Positions 25,727 through 34,233 of a stretch of DNA of 48,842 nt are shown piece by piece. Each line of letters opens with the position of its first letter. The stretch's first letter is position 1. The stretch comes from an uncultured Roseburia sp. (GTDB lineage Bacteria > Bacillota > Clostridia > Lachnospirales > Lachnospiraceae): NCBI GenBank assembly GCA_947573605.1, contig CANPGM010000025.1, positions 1 through 48,842 of the forward strand, written 5' to 3'. The notes under the pieces were generated by a model. That model saw nothing but the letters and a program-made list of their open reading frames with translations, made no database searches and was not told where the DNA came from. The position numbers were made by a program, and so were the translations under genes.

Positions 25727-27967
25727 ATGGATCGGATAAAAAAACCGGAACTGCTGGCTCCGGCAGGTTCCTATGAAACCTTTCTGGCAGTTTTGAATGC
25801 CGGGGCGGACGCGGTTTATCTGGGAGGCGGTTTTTTCGGAGCGAGGGCGTATGCGGGAAATCTTACGGATGAAGAACTTTTTAGAGCCATTGACTATGCC
25901 CATATTCACGGCAGAAAGCTTTATCTGACGGTTAATACGCTTTGTAAAGAACAGGAGCTGGAAGAGCGGCTTCTTAAGTTTTTAGAGCCTTATTACAGAC
26001 AGGGACTGGACGCCGTTATTGTACAGGATTACGGCGTGCTCCGACTGATCCGTCAGGAATTTCCCGGCCTTTTGGTTCATGCGAGTACCCAGATGTCAAT
26101 CGCAGGGCGGTATGGCGCAGAACTGCTAAAGGAACTCGGCGTATCCCGGATTGTCACGGCCAGAGAGCTTTCTTACTCGGAAATCAGAGATATTGCGGAT
26201 CACGTAGAAATTGAAATCGAAAGCTTTATCCACGGCGCGCTCTGTTACTGTTATTCGGGACAATGCCTGCTTAGCAGCATGTTAGGGGGCAGAAGCGGCA
26301 ACCGCGGACGCTGCGCGCAGCCCTGTCGTCTTCCTTATGAAGTCTATAGCTCTAAGCGCGGGAAAATAAAGACGGACGGTTCGTTTCTTTTGAGTCCGAA
26401 AGATTTGTGTACAATCGAAAATTTGCCGAAAGTGCTTGCGTGCGGCGTGACTTCGCTGAAAATCGAAGGCCGTATGAAGCAGGCGGAGTATGCGGCAGGA
26501 GTGGTATCCGTTTACCGCCGCTGTCTGGATACCTGTCTGGAAAACGGCCAAAATACTTATAAAGTTTTGGAACAGGATAAGAAAAAACTATACGACTTCG
26601 GAAACCGCAGCGGCTTTACAGACGGTTATTATGGGCGGAAGAACGGAAAGTCAATGATAACGTTTCAAAAACCGGGCCATACCGCCGGAAACGAGGCGCT
26701 ATGGAAGGAAATCCGGGCAGCATATATCGGGACAGAATTAAAAGAAAAAATAAATGGAAAATTAATACTAAATAAAGGATTTCCGGCCGTACTGGAGTTA
26801 TACTTTAATAATATTGCGGTGACGGCGCAGGGAGATTTGGTCCAAAAGGCTGAAAAACAGCCGCTTACCGAAGAAAAAGCGGCGGAAAACATAAAAAAAA
26901 CCGGAAATACGCCGTTTGTATTTGAAAAACTGGATATCCTTATGGAAAAGGATGTTTTTCTTCCGGTCGGAGCGTTAAACCGGCTTCGGAGAGACGCGCT
27001 TTGTATGATGAGCGAACAGGCGCTTGCGTCTTACCGAAGAACAGAACCGGAAACAAGATCAGAAAACGGCGTCCGGGAAGAGAAAGAAGACGAGAGTAAG
27101 AGCGGCGGAACAGAGAAAAGCGGAAGAAAAGAAATTCTTGCCGCCTCGATTGAGGAGAGGGATCAGCTTTTGGCGGTACTGTCTTATCCTGAAATCACGG
27201 ATATTTATCTCGACTGTCTCTGTTATGGCGGAAAAGACTGGAAAGAGGCTCTTAAGGCGGATATTGCCCGTATAAAAGCGGCGAAAAAAAGGGCATATTA
27301 TATACTTCCGGCGGTATTCAGAAAGAAAACCGCAGAAACGTACGAAAAAGAAGCGCCGTTCTTTTCTGCGTCCGGGCTTGACGGTATGGTTGTAAAGAGC
27401 TATGATGCGATTTGGTTTGTGAAAAAACGGCTGACCGGAATGGAGTTTCTGATAGATCAAAGTCTTTACAGTTATAATAATCGCGCCGTTTTTGCGTTTT
27501 TAAAAGAACAGCCGCTTCGGATTACCGCTCCGTTTGAACTGAACAGAAAAGAACTTGAGGTTCGGCGGAATGAAGAAAGCGAAATCGTGATTTACGGCCG
27601 TTTGCCGCTGATGACTTCGGCACAGTGCGTACTTGCAAATACGGAGGGGTGCAAAAAAAAGTCCGAGCTTCTTTATTTGAAGGACAGGTATGGAAAGCAG
27701 TTTCCGGTAAAAAATAACTGTGTGGAATGCATCAATACCATATACAATTCCGTACCGCTTAATCTGATTTCCAGGAAAGAAGAACTGAAACGGATCGGAT
27801 TTTCGGCGTTCCGTCTCTCCTTTACAATAGAGAAGAAAGAACAGATAGCGGAAATTATGCAGATTTACCGTAATGTGTCCGGGCACGGGAAAACAAATCT
27901 GATGTCTTCCGAAGGATGCCAGAGGCAGGAATTTACAAGCGGACATTATAAAAGAGGAGTAGAATAG
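25727..27967 (+). CDS. U32 family peptidase-like protein with DUF3656 region
   Basis: Member of the YegQ/RlhA/TrhP-related family, some of which are rRNA or tRNA hydroxylation enzymes rather than proteases. The N-terminal barrel starts with KPELLAPAGSYETFLAVLNAGADAVYLGG. The U32 signature ESFIHGALCYCYSGQCLLSS is followed by NRGRCAQPCRLPY, giving cysteines suited to an iron-sulfur cluster. The rest, including a charged linker near residues 430-465, matches the long DUF3656-containing form. Length 746 aa. The ATG at 25727 follows GGGAGGAAG; the frame start at 25700 has no ribosome site. Confidence 0.88.
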   Translation: MDRIKKPELLAPAGSYETFLAVLNAGADAVYLGGGFFGARAYAGNLTDEELFRAIDYAHIHGRKLYLTVNTLCKEQELEERLLKFLEPYYRQGLDAVIVQDYGVLRLIRQEFPGLLVHASTQMSIAGRYGAELLKELGVSRIVTARELSYSEIRDIADHVEIEIESFIHGALCYCYSGQCLLSSMLGGRSGNRGRCAQPCRLPYEVYSSKRGKIKTDGSFLLSPKDLCTIENLPKVLACGVTSLKIEGRMKQAEYAAGVVSVYRRCLDTCLENGQNTYKVLEQDKKKLYDFGNRSGFTDGYYGRKNGKSMITFQKPGHTAGNEALWKEIRAAYIGTELKEKINGKLILNKGFPAVLELYFNNIAVTAQGDLVQKAEKQPLTEEKAAENIKKTGNTPFVFEKLDILMEKDVFLPVGALNRLRRDALCMMSEQALASYRRTEPETRSENGVREEKEDESKSGGTEKSGRKEILAASIEERDQLLAVLSYPEITDIYLDCLCYGGKDWKEALKADIARIKAAKKRAYYILPAVFRKKTAETYEKEAPFFSASGLDGMVVKSYDAIWFVKKRLTGMEFLIDQSLYSYNNRAVFAFLKEQPLRITAPFELNRKELEVRRNEESEIVIYGRLPLMTSAQCVLANTEGCKKKSELLYLKDRYGKQFPVKNNCVECINTIYNSVPLNLISRKEELKRIGFSAFRLSFTIEKKEQIAEIMQIYRNVSGHGKTNLMSSEGCQRQEFTSGHYKRGVE

Positions 27968-27970
27968 GCA

Positions 27971-29353
27971 ATGGCAAATCTTATTATAGAGACGGCTAAA
28001 TATTTAATGCTGTTTTTATTTGCATATTATACCTGCGGAAGCTTTGCAGTCTATAAAAAGAATATCAGTCCAAAGAAGCGGGAACAAATATTAAACCGTC
28101 AGTGCGCTGCAATTTATCTGATTCATCTGCTTGCCTACAGTGTGATTTATCTGGTCACGGATGACATCGGTATGGTGCTATTTTATTTTGTACAGGTGAT
28201 GTTGTTTACCGTTATACAGACGTGCTATGTTTTTTTGTACGGGAATTCGTCAAGACTTCTTACCAATCATCTGTGTATGCTGCTTGCGGTCGGATTTATT
28301 ATTTTAACGCGATTAAACTTGCAGCAGGCGATTAAGCAGGTGGTGATTGCCGCCGTATCCGTTTTGTTTTCTCTGCTTGTTCCGGTATTGATAAAACGGG
28401 TGGGCTTTATCCGCAGACTGTACTGGCTGTTTGCCGCTTTGGGAATAATCGGACTGCTTGTCGTTGCCGTTTTGGGTTCCGCCACTTACGGAGCGAAAAT
28501 TTCCCTTTCCATTGCGGGAATTTCCGTTCAGCCAAGCGAATTTATAAAAATTGCGTTTGTTTTTTTCGTAGCGGGTATCCTGCATACCGATACGTCATTT
28601 CCGAGAGTATGCGCGGCGACTGCGGTTGCCGCAGTTCATATTTTGCTACTGGTCCTCTCGAAAGATCTGGGAGCGGCTTTGATTTTTTTTATTACCTATC
28701 TCGTTATGCTGTACGTGGCGACCGGGAAGCTGTTTTACTTTATCGGAGGGTTTCTTGCGGGCGCAGCCGCTTCCGTGGCGGCGTACCGGTTGTTTGCGCA
28801 TGTCAGAGTCCGGGTCCTCGCATGGAGCGCGCCGCTGACTGTGATTGATAACGAGGGATATCAGATCTGTCAGTCGCTGTTTGCAATCGGGACAGGCGGC
28901 TGGTTTGGAATGGGGCTTTATCAGGGTTCCCCGAATAAAATTCCGGTCGTGACCCAGGACTTTATCTTTTCGGCAATATCGGAGGAACTGGGCGGGGGAT
29001 TTGCACTTTGTCTGATTATGGTCTGCATTAGCTGCTTTCTGATGTTTTTAAATATTGCCATGCAGATGAAGGATCGCTTTTACAAGCTCACTGCACTAGG
29101 GCTTGGTACGGTTTATGGATTTCAGGTGATTTTAACAATCGGCGGCGTCATTAAGCTGATTCCTTCCACCGGCGTTACGCTGCCGCTAATCAGCTACGGG
29201 GGCAGCTCGTGTTTCAGTTCTATGATTCTGTTTGCAATTATTCAGGGATTATATATACTCAGGCAGGAGGGTGAGGCAAATGACAAAAAAAGAATCCGTA
29301 CGAAAACAAAAAAACGAAAACAGGAAAACGGACGGCGGACAAGTCCGCAGTAA
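27971..29353 (+). CDS. FtsW/RodA/SpoVE family peptidoglycan polymerase
   Basis: Predicted SEDS glycosyltransferase that polymerises lipid II. The 460-aa sequence has about 12 hydrophobic segments; the SEDS core begins near residue 150 and includes ISVQPSEFIKIAFVFFVAG, SKDLGAALIFFITYLVMLYVATG, SLFAIGTGGWFGMGLYQGSPNKIPVVTQDFIFSAISEELGG and IPSTGVTLPLISYGGSS. About 120 N-terminal residues with extra membrane segments precede the core. It overlaps the following PBP gene by 74 bp, and SEDS/PBP pairs normally work as one complex. FtsW, RodA or SpoVE identity cannot be decided here. Confidence 0.88.
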   Translation: MANLIIETAKYLMLFLFAYYTCGSFAVYKKNISPKKREQILNRQCAAIYLIHLLAYSVIYLVTDDIGMVLFYFVQVMLFTVIQTCYVFLYGNSSRLLTNHLCMLLAVGFIILTRLNLQQAIKQVVIAAVSVLFSLLVPVLIKRVGFIRRLYWLFAALGIIGLLVVAVLGSATYGAKISLSIAGISVQPSEFIKIAFVFFVAGILHTDTSFPRVCAATAVAAVHILLLVLSKDLGAALIFFITYLVMLYVATGKLFYFIGGFLAGAAASVAAYRLFAHVRVRVLAWSAPLTVIDNEGYQICQSLFAIGTGGWFGMGLYQGSPNKIPVVTQDFIFSAISEELGGGFALCLIMVCISCFLMFLNIAMQMKDRFYKLTALGLGTVYGFQVILTIGGVIKLIPSTGVTLPLISYGGSSCFSSMILFAIIQGLYILRQEGEANDKKRIRTKTKKRKQENGRRTSPQ

Positions 29354-30752
29354 TAAAGAATTTGTGGTTATTACATACCTGTTTCTTGCAGTATTTGTTT
29401 GCATGATGGGTTATTTTACGTATTTTCAGATGTTTTTAAGTGAGGATTTTATCAATAATCCCTATAATACAAGACAGGATACATTTGAAAAAAGAGTAAT
29501 ACGCGGAGAAATCCGTTCCGAGGACGGCTATACGCTTGCGGAAACAAAGTCGGACGAGGATGGGCAGGAGTACCGCTATTACCCGTACGGGGAGATGTTT
29601 GCCCATGCGGTTGGATATGCCTCAAACGGAAAAGCCGGAATTGAATCGATGGCAAATTTTAATCTGCTTCGATCGCATACGTTTTATCCCGAAAGGTTAT
29701 TAAATGAGCTTAAGGGTGAAAAAAATGAGGGGGATCATGTGGTGACGACCTTAAATTTCAAGCTGCAGCAGACCGCCTATGAGGCGCTGGGCAGCCGAAA
29801 CGGCGCGGTTGTTGTAATAGAACCTTCTACCGGAAAGATCAGGGCAATGGTTTCAAAACCTGATTTTAACCCAAATCGCGTGGAAGAGGAATGGGAAGAA
29901 CTTACGGCGGAGGACAATGACAGTTCGGTATTGCTTAATCGTGCGACGCAGGGACTTTATCCGCCCGGTTCGGTTTTTAAGCTTTTTACTACGCTTGAAT
30001 ATATTCATGAAAATCCGGGATACGACAATTACCAATTTGACTGCGGCGGCAGTTTTACTTCGGACGGAGCGGTGATTCACTGTTACCAGAACAAAAGGCA
30101 TGGCGAAGAGACGCTGCAGGACTCTTTTGCGGAATCCTGCAATGCGTCTTACTCTTCAATCGGGCTTTCGCTTGACCCGGATCAATTTGCAGAGCTTTGC
30201 GATTCTCTTTTATTCAACAAGGATCTCCCGACGCGGTATGAATCGTCAAAAAGTGTGTTTTCCCTGAAGGAGGGAGCCGGTGCGTCGGAAATTATGGAGA
30301 CTGCGATCGGGCAGGGAAAAACGCTGGTAACGCCTCTTCATATGGCGCTTGTTACTTGCGCGGTTGCAAATGACGGCATACTGATGGCGCCGTATGTCGT
30401 GGACCATACCGAAAACAGAGACGGAGCCGTCGTAAAGAAATACTCGCCTGCAGAGTACGGAGTTCTTTTCCAGGAGGAGGATACGCAGGTGCTATCGGAC
30501 TATATGGAAGCGGTCGTAGCATACGGAACCGGTAAAGAGCTTTCCGGCCAAAGCTATTCGGCTGCCGGAAAGACCGGTTCCGCCGAATTTTCGGTGTCGG
30601 GAGAACCCGCTCATTCCTGGTTTATCGGATATGCGCAGGGAGAGGGGAAAGAGACGATTGCGATAGCCGTGGTCGTGGAAGCTTCCGGTACCGGAAGCAA
30701 GTATGCCGTTCCAATCGCAAAAAATATTTTTGACGTCTATTTTTTAGAATAG
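29280..30752 (+). CDS. Class B penicillin-binding protein (transpeptidase)
   Basis: Predicted D,D-transpeptidase partner of the adjacent SEDS protein. One N-terminal transmembrane helix follows a very basic cytoplasmic tail (MTKKESVRKQKNENRK). The periplasmic-side domain has RGEIRSEDGYTLAET, then the catalytic motifs SVFK (Ser231, Lys234), SCN (Ser286-Asn288) and KTG (Lys431-Gly433). Length 490 aa resembles the PbpA group. The ATG at 29280 follows GGAGGGTGAGG inside the upstream gene; the frame opening at 29232 is discounted. Confidence 0.92.
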   Translation: MTKKESVRKQKNENRKTDGGQVRSNKEFVVITYLFLAVFVCMMGYFTYFQMFLSEDFINNPYNTRQDTFEKRVIRGEIRSEDGYTLAETKSDEDGQEYRYYPYGEMFAHAVGYASNGKAGIESMANFNLLRSHTFYPERLLNELKGEKNEGDHVVTTLNFKLQQTAYEALGSRNGAVVVIEPSTGKIRAMVSKPDFNPNRVEEEWEELTAEDNDSSVLLNRATQGLYPPGSVFKLFTTLEYIHENPGYDNYQFDCGGSFTSDGAVIHCYQNKRHGEETLQDSFAESCNASYSSIGLSLDPDQFAELCDSLLFNKDLPTRYESSKSVFSLKEGAGASEIMETAIGQGKTLVTPLHMALVTCAVANDGILMAPYVVDHTENRDGAVVKKYSPAEYGVLFQEEDTQVLSDYMEAVVAYGTGKELSGQSYSAAGKTGSAEFSVSGEPAHSWFIGYAQGEGKETIAIAVVVEASGTGSKYAVPIAKNIFDVYFLE

Positions 30753-30781
30753 TTGCACGGAGGATAGAAAAGTATTATACT
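30753..30781 (+). promoter_or_regulatory. Promoter of the NUDIX-DUF2953 group
   Basis: TTGCAC (30753-30758), 17-bp spacer and TATACT (30776-30781), starting right after the PBP stop. A start near 30788 supports the 30824 translation start over the ATG at 30782. Confidence 0.65.
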
Positions 30782-30823
30782 ATGAATAATATTTTTATTT
30801 CAACCACATCAGGAGGTATTGCA

Positions 30824-31276
30824 ATGATTGAAGCAACAAGCTGTGGTGGTGTGGTAATCTTTCGTGGTAAGATATTGCTTTTGTATAAGAATTATAAAAA
30901 CAAATATGAGGGCTGGGTGCTGCCGAAGGGAACGGTAGAAGCCGGTGAGGAGTTTAAAGATACCGCAACCCGTGAAGTTCTTGAGGAAACCGGCGCTTCC
31001 GCCAGCATTATTAAATATATCGGCAGGAGCCAGTATACCTTTACCGTGCCGGACGATACCGTAGAGAAGGCGGTCTACTGGTATCTGATGATGGCAGATA
31101 GTTATTACAGTAAACCACAACGAGAAGAATATTTTATTGATTCCGGATTCTACAAATATCATGAAGCTTATCATCTGCTGAAGTTTTCCAACGAGAAGCA
31201 GATCCTTGAGAAAGCCTATAACGAATATCTGGAGCTGAAGAAAAGCAATCTGTGGGGGAGCCACAGATATTTCTGA
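30824..31276 (+). CDS. NUDIX hydrolase
   Basis: Metal-dependent hydrolase of a nucleoside diphosphate linked to another group. The Nudix box fits in full: G-TVEAG-E-EFKDTAT-RE-V-LEE-TG (GX5EX7REUXEEXG). The 150-aa product also has the WVLPKGTVEAGE approach typical of the family. ATG 30824 lies nine bases after AGGAGG; the first 14 residues of the open frame precede that site. Substrate not predictable; housecleaning and diadenosine polyphosphate hydrolysis are common in this branch. Confidence 0.9.
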   Translation: MIEATSCGGVVIFRGKILLLYKNYKNKYEGWVLPKGTVEAGEEFKDTATREVLEETGASASIIKYIGRSQYTFTVPDDTVEKAVYWYLMMADSYYSKPQREEYFIDSGFYKYHEAYHLLKFSNEKQILEKAYNEYLELKKSNLWGSHRYF

Positions 31277-31292
31277 CGGATGGGGATTTTGA

Positions 31293-31616
31293 ATGAAATG
31301 GCATAAAAGCTTATATGCTGGAGACAGTATCGTACATAAGATAAGTAAAATAAAATGGAAAATTCTTCACAATGCGGGCCAGATAGATATTTATGTAATT
31401 GCGCTGGCGTCTAATCCGCAGAACCTGTTGGACATAATTCCTTCCAGAGAGCTTTTGCAGAAGGCATATCCGAAGAAAGAGATGTACGTGGTAGGGCTGG
31501 CGAAAGGTTATGAGGAAGCGCTGGAGGTGGCCGTATCGATTATTGATGAGGTTTACCGTAGTACAGGATCGTTCGCCGTCTCTGAATACCTGTTTCAGAA
31601 GGAGAAGATGGGCTGA
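31293..31616 (+). CDS. Uncharacterised 107-aa protein
   Basis: I do not recognise a named family. The protein is soluble and mixed alpha/beta, with WKILHNAGQIDIYVIALASNPQNLLDIIPSRELLQ and YVVGLAKGYEEALEVAVSIIDEVY. No signal peptide or cysteine motif is visible. It lies 16 bp after NUDIX and its stop overlaps the ATG of the DUF2953 gene (TGATG), so expression is coupled. I recall similar genes beside DUF2953 in Lachnospiraceae, but give no function. Confidence 0.75.
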   Translation: MKWHKSLYAGDSIVHKISKIKWKILHNAGQIDIYVIALASNPQNLLDIIPSRELLQKAYPKKEMYVVGLAKGYEEALEVAVSIIDEVYRSTGSFAVSEYLFQKEKMG

Positions 31617-32584
31617 TGCATATTGTTTTGTTGATTTTAAAGATTTTGGGAATTGCGCTTCTTGTGATTCTCGGAGTCATATTGCTGCTTCTCCTGTTGA
31701 TTCTGTTTGTTCCGGTCCGGTATCAGGCGGAGGGAGAAATCAAAGAGGACATGCGGTTTGGGATAAAGGGCAGGGTGCATTATCTGCTGCATATCGTGTC
31801 CCTGCAATTTTTTTATCTGGAGGACGGGTTCTCCTATACCGCAAAAATATTCGGAATACCTCTGAAGCCGAAAAGGAAAAAAAAGAAGCGGGAAGACGGA
31901 AAGGCCGATTTGGCATCCGTCGAAAAGGACGAAGTTTTTGAAGCGGACGTTTCGGCGTCGGAAGAGCTGTCGGACACGAAACCGGCCGATACGGCGGAAA
32001 CAACGGAACAGGAAGACGGCAAAACAGGCGGAGCGAAAGAGAAAGAGGCAGCGGGGGATATTACCGCAAGAAGCGGGAAGAATAAGAAAAGCAAAATTAA
32101 GCGGCTGTTATCTAAAGTACGTGAAGCAATCGAAAAAATAAAATCATTTTTTCAGAAATTGTATGCTGCAATCACAAATTTCAGGAAAAACTTTATAAAA
32201 TATAAAGAACTGATTACCGGTGAAATCGGAAAACGCGTCATAAATAAGGGACTGAGGGAACTTCTGTATTTGTTTTCGCATGTAAAGTTTCGGAAAATCA
32301 GAACCGATATGCGGTTTTCGCTGGGAGATCCTGCGCGGACCGGACAGGCGCTTGGCGCGCTCTGTCTGTTTCCCGTGATGTATCGGTATCGAATTTCGGT
32401 CTTTCCGGATTTTGAAGCGGAGAAGTCTTATGTGGAGGGAGAGTTTCAAGTTTCCGGTTATATGCGTGCGGTTCATTTTCTGCGGACATTTCTTCATTTG
32501 ATTCTTGATAAAGAATGCAGGGGATTCGTAAAATCATTTACAGAACAATCATCTGATTCCGGTACGGCGGAAGATTTATTTTAA
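31616..32584 (+). CDS. DUF2953 protein (YtfI-like)
   Basis: A 322-aa protein with an N-terminal membrane helix (about residues 2-31, almost all Leu/Ile/Val). A charged low-complexity stretch rich in Lys, Glu and Thr covers about 85-160, and a second half includes YKELITGEIGKRVINKGLRELL and RTDMRFSLGDPARTGQALG, the DUF2953 pattern. In Bacillus the ytfI-ytfJ pair is sporulation-associated, and the GerW gene is next here too. Function unknown. Confidence 0.8.
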   Translation: MHIVLLILKILGIALLVILGVILLLLLLILFVPVRYQAEGEIKEDMRFGIKGRVHYLLHIVSLQFFYLEDGFSYTAKIFGIPLKPKRKKKKREDGKADLASVEKDEVFEADVSASEELSDTKPADTAETTEQEDGKTGGAKEKEAAGDITARSGKNKKSKIKRLLSKVREAIEKIKSFFQKLYAAITNFRKNFIKYKELITGEIGKRVINKGLRELLYLFSHVKFRKIRTDMRFSLGDPARTGQALGALCLFPVMYRYRISVFPDFEAEKSYVEGEFQVSGYMRAVHFLRTFLHLILDKECRGFVKSFTEQSSDSGTAEDLF

Positions 32585-32647
32585 TTTTCGGCTACCCGTG
32601 CTGAAATCATGATATGTTGAATATATGGAAAGGCGGTAACAGGAAAC

Positions 32648-33082
32648 ATGGGAGATAACAGTTTTCATACGACGGTAGAATCTCTTTTTAAAGGGATGGA
32701 CAGTTTTATAACGACAAAGACGGTTGTAGGAGATGCGGTTCATATCGGAGATACGATTATACTGCCGCTTGTGGATGTGTCGTTCGGCGTGGCTGCAGGC
32801 GCTTTCAGTCAGGAGAAGAAGAATAACGGCGCGGGGGGCATGGGAGGTAAAATTATGCCGAGCGCCGTACTTGTCATCCAGAACGGTTCCACAAAGCTTG
32901 TCAACGTCAAAAATCAGGACGGCATCACAAAAGTGCTGGATATGGTGCCGGACTTTGTGAATAAATTCACATCGAAAAACGGAGTGTCTTCATCCGGCGG
33001 CGACGGAGAAAAAACAAAGGCTTCGGCCGCTGCGGAAAAGGAAATGGAAGAGATACTGAAAGATTCCGTTTCCGGTAATTAA
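32648..33082 (+). CDS. GerW family sporulation protein (YtfJ-like)
   Basis: Soluble protein, known in Bacillus as YtfJ/GerW, a forespore protein needed for lysozyme resistance and germination. The family core is intact: VGDAVHIGDTIILPLVDVSFGVAAGAF, then the Gly-rich segment GAGGMGGKIMPSAVLVIQNG and VLDMVPDFVNKF. At 144 aa it has usual length, ending in a Ser/Gly/Lys tail. AAAGGCGG precedes the ATG. It supports a spore-forming lineage, though the family also occurs in non-sporulators. Confidence 0.9.
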   Translation: MGDNSFHTTVESLFKGMDSFITTKTVVGDAVHIGDTIILPLVDVSFGVAAGAFSQEKKNNGAGGMGGKIMPSAVLVIQNGSTKLVNVKNQDGITKVLDMVPDFVNKFTSKNGVSSSGGDGEKTKASAAAEKEMEEILKDSVSGN

Positions 33083-33093
33083 ACAGATTATGG

Positions 33094-33130
33094 AAAAGAG
33101 CATGTATTTTAAGAAATATGTGCTCTTTTT
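33094..33130 (+). terminator. Terminator after the GerW gene
   Basis: A 16-bp stem (33094-33109 with 33114-33129, two G-T pairs, TAAG loop) followed by further T. The small membrane gene downstream therefore probably has its own promoter. Confidence 0.85.
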
Positions 33131-33169
33131 GGCATATATTATAATAATACACGCCGTTTGGTGTCGTTT

Positions 33170-33310
33170 ATGAAACGTATTTGTGGATTTGCTTTATTCT
33201 GTTTTGCAATGGGAATGCTTTTTATGCTTGTAATTTCCAGTGAAATTATAGGTTTTATTTTAGTGGTTTTATGTCTGGTAATCGGTTATAATATATTCTG
33301 CTGCAAATAA
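33170..33310 (+). CDS. Small membrane protein (46 aa), hypothetical
   Basis: An ATG at 33170 opens a 46-aa frame ending in TAA at 33308-33310. The product is almost wholly hydrophobic: a short basic start (MKRI), two helices (about 5-22 and 25-42) and a double Cys near the C-terminus (FCCK). A TATAAT-like box stands at 33139-33146 between terminator and start, but no good ribosome site is seen, which lowers confidence. A hairpin array follows. The frame is unusually hydrophobic for random sequence, so a real small membrane peptide is plausible; function unknown. Confidence 0.5.
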   Translation: MKRICGFALFCFAMGMLFMLVISSEIIGFILVVLCLVIGYNIFCCK

Positions 33311-33313
33311 AAA

Positions 33314-33414
33314 AGAGCGCTTCGCACTCTCTTGTATGCGTCTGACGACGCAGTTTCCTATATGATAAAAAAGCGTCTCGACGAGACGCTTTGGATGTAT
33401 GCGTCTTGGGACGC
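33314..33414. repeat. Array of four small hairpins with a GCGTC/GACGC core
   Basis: Hairpins: AGAG-C-GC/GC-A-CTCT (33314-33330), TGCGTC-TGAC-GACGCA (33337-33352), AAAGCGTCTC-GAC-GAGACGCTTT (33370-33392) and GCGTC-TTGG-GACGC (33401-33414). Units two and four share the stretch TGTATGCGTCT. No coding frame. It is placed between a small membrane gene and the converging rpmB. Confidence 0.75.
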
Positions 33415-33430
33415 GGTATTTTTGAAACGT

Positions 33431-33460
33431 AAAAAAGAACTGTTTTAACAGTTCTTTTTT
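33431..33460. terminator. Bidirectional terminator of rpmB
   Basis: Perfect 14-bp repeat AAAAAAGAACTGTT (33431-33444) with AACAGTTCTTTTTT (33447-33460), with A-run and T-run for both directions. Confidence 0.9.
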
Positions 33461-33473
33461 ATATCGTATAAAA

Positions 33474-33659
33474 CTAAGCTCTTTCAACTTTTCCGGATTT
33501 CAAACAGGAAGTACATACATATAACTTTCTCGGCGTTCCGTTTACTTTACAGCTGACACGCTTGATGTTTGATTTCCACATTCTGTTTGTTTTTCTATTA
33601 GAATGGCTGACATTATTACCAAAATGAGCTCCTTTTCCACAAACTGCACACTTTGCCAT
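33474..33659 (-). CDS. rpmB: 50S ribosomal protein L28
   Basis: Large-subunit protein, 61 aa. It is the zinc-type form with paired cysteines: CAVCGKG at the N-terminus and CTSCLKSG near the C-terminus. Family blocks are GAHFGNNVSHSNRKTNRMW and KSNIKRVSCKVNG. It reads opposite to its neighbours with a strong ribosome site (AAGGAGGTG) and its own promoter. In Firmicutes rpmB is often divergent from an asp23/DAK2 pair, as here. Confidence 0.97.
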   Translation of the reverse strand: MAKCAVCGKGAHFGNNVSHSNRKTNRMWKSNIKRVSCKVNGTPRKLYVCTSCLKSGKVERA

Positions 33660-33708
33660 GATTCCGCACCTCCTTGTATCTATTTTCTACAGGCTCACAA
33701 CGTATTTG

Positions 33709-33737
33709 ATTTTACCAGAAAAAGGACAGGATTGCAA
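33709..33737 (-). promoter_or_regulatory. rpmB promoter
   Basis: On the minus strand, TTGCAA (33737-33732), 17-bp spacer and TAAAAT (33714-33709) preceded by TGG as extended -10. Confidence 0.7.
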
Positions 33738-33859
33738 GCAGATTTTAAAAAAATATAAAAATATAAAATATGGCTATGAATTTTGTGGAAAAACGGTTAT
33801 AATAAACAATAAACTGGTTTCAGTATGTTTAAGTGAATGAAATATATGGAGGCTTATAT

Positions 33860-34219
33860 ATGAATGGACAAATGGAGACGCGTATGGGCAAGGTTACAGT
33901 CGACCAGGAAGTGATTGCGACTTATGCAGGCTCTGTTGCAGTGGAATGCTTCGGTATCGTAGGTATGGCGGCTGTCAATATGAAGGACGGTCTTGTTAAA
34001 TTATTAAAAAGAGATTATTTAACACACGGTATTAATGTCACGGTCAGAGAGGGAAACAGAATTACCATTGATTTTCATGTCATTGTTTCCTACGGCGTCA
34101 GCATTAGTACCGTTACCGATAATTTGATTGATACAGTCAGATACAAGGTGGAGGAGTTCACCGGATTGGAAATTGAGAAAATTAACATCTACGTTGAGGG
34201 CGTACGTGTAATCGATTAA
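33860..34219 (+). CDS. Asp23/Gls24 family envelope stress protein
   Basis: A 119-aa soluble protein of the DUF322/Asp23 family (YloU-like when beside the DAK2 gene). Core: GKVTVDQEVIATYAGSVAVECFGIVGMA, ITIDFHVIVSYGVSISTV and VRYKVEEFTGLEIEKINIYVEGVRV. The ATG at 33860 has GGAGG seven bases upstream; the open frame from 33833 is longer only by nine residues. The YloU-YloV arrangement with the next gene is conserved from Bacillus to clostridia. Confidence 0.92.
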   Translation: MNGQMETRMGKVTVDQEVIATYAGSVAVECFGIVGMAAVNMKDGLVKLLKRDYLTHGINVTVREGNRITIDFHVIVSYGVSISTVTDNLIDTVRYKVEEFTGLEIEKINIYVEGVRVID

Positions 34220-34233
34220 GGAGGATTTTTGAG

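Noticed and set aside
32585-32647. Forespore sigma-factor promoter before the GerW gene
   Set aside because: No convincing sigma-F/G hexamers found by eye, although Bacillus ytfJ is forespore-expressed.
33658-33840. 60-aa plus-strand frame between rpmB and asp23
   Set aside because: It covers the rpmB promoter and ribosome site on the other strand and has no start signal of its own.
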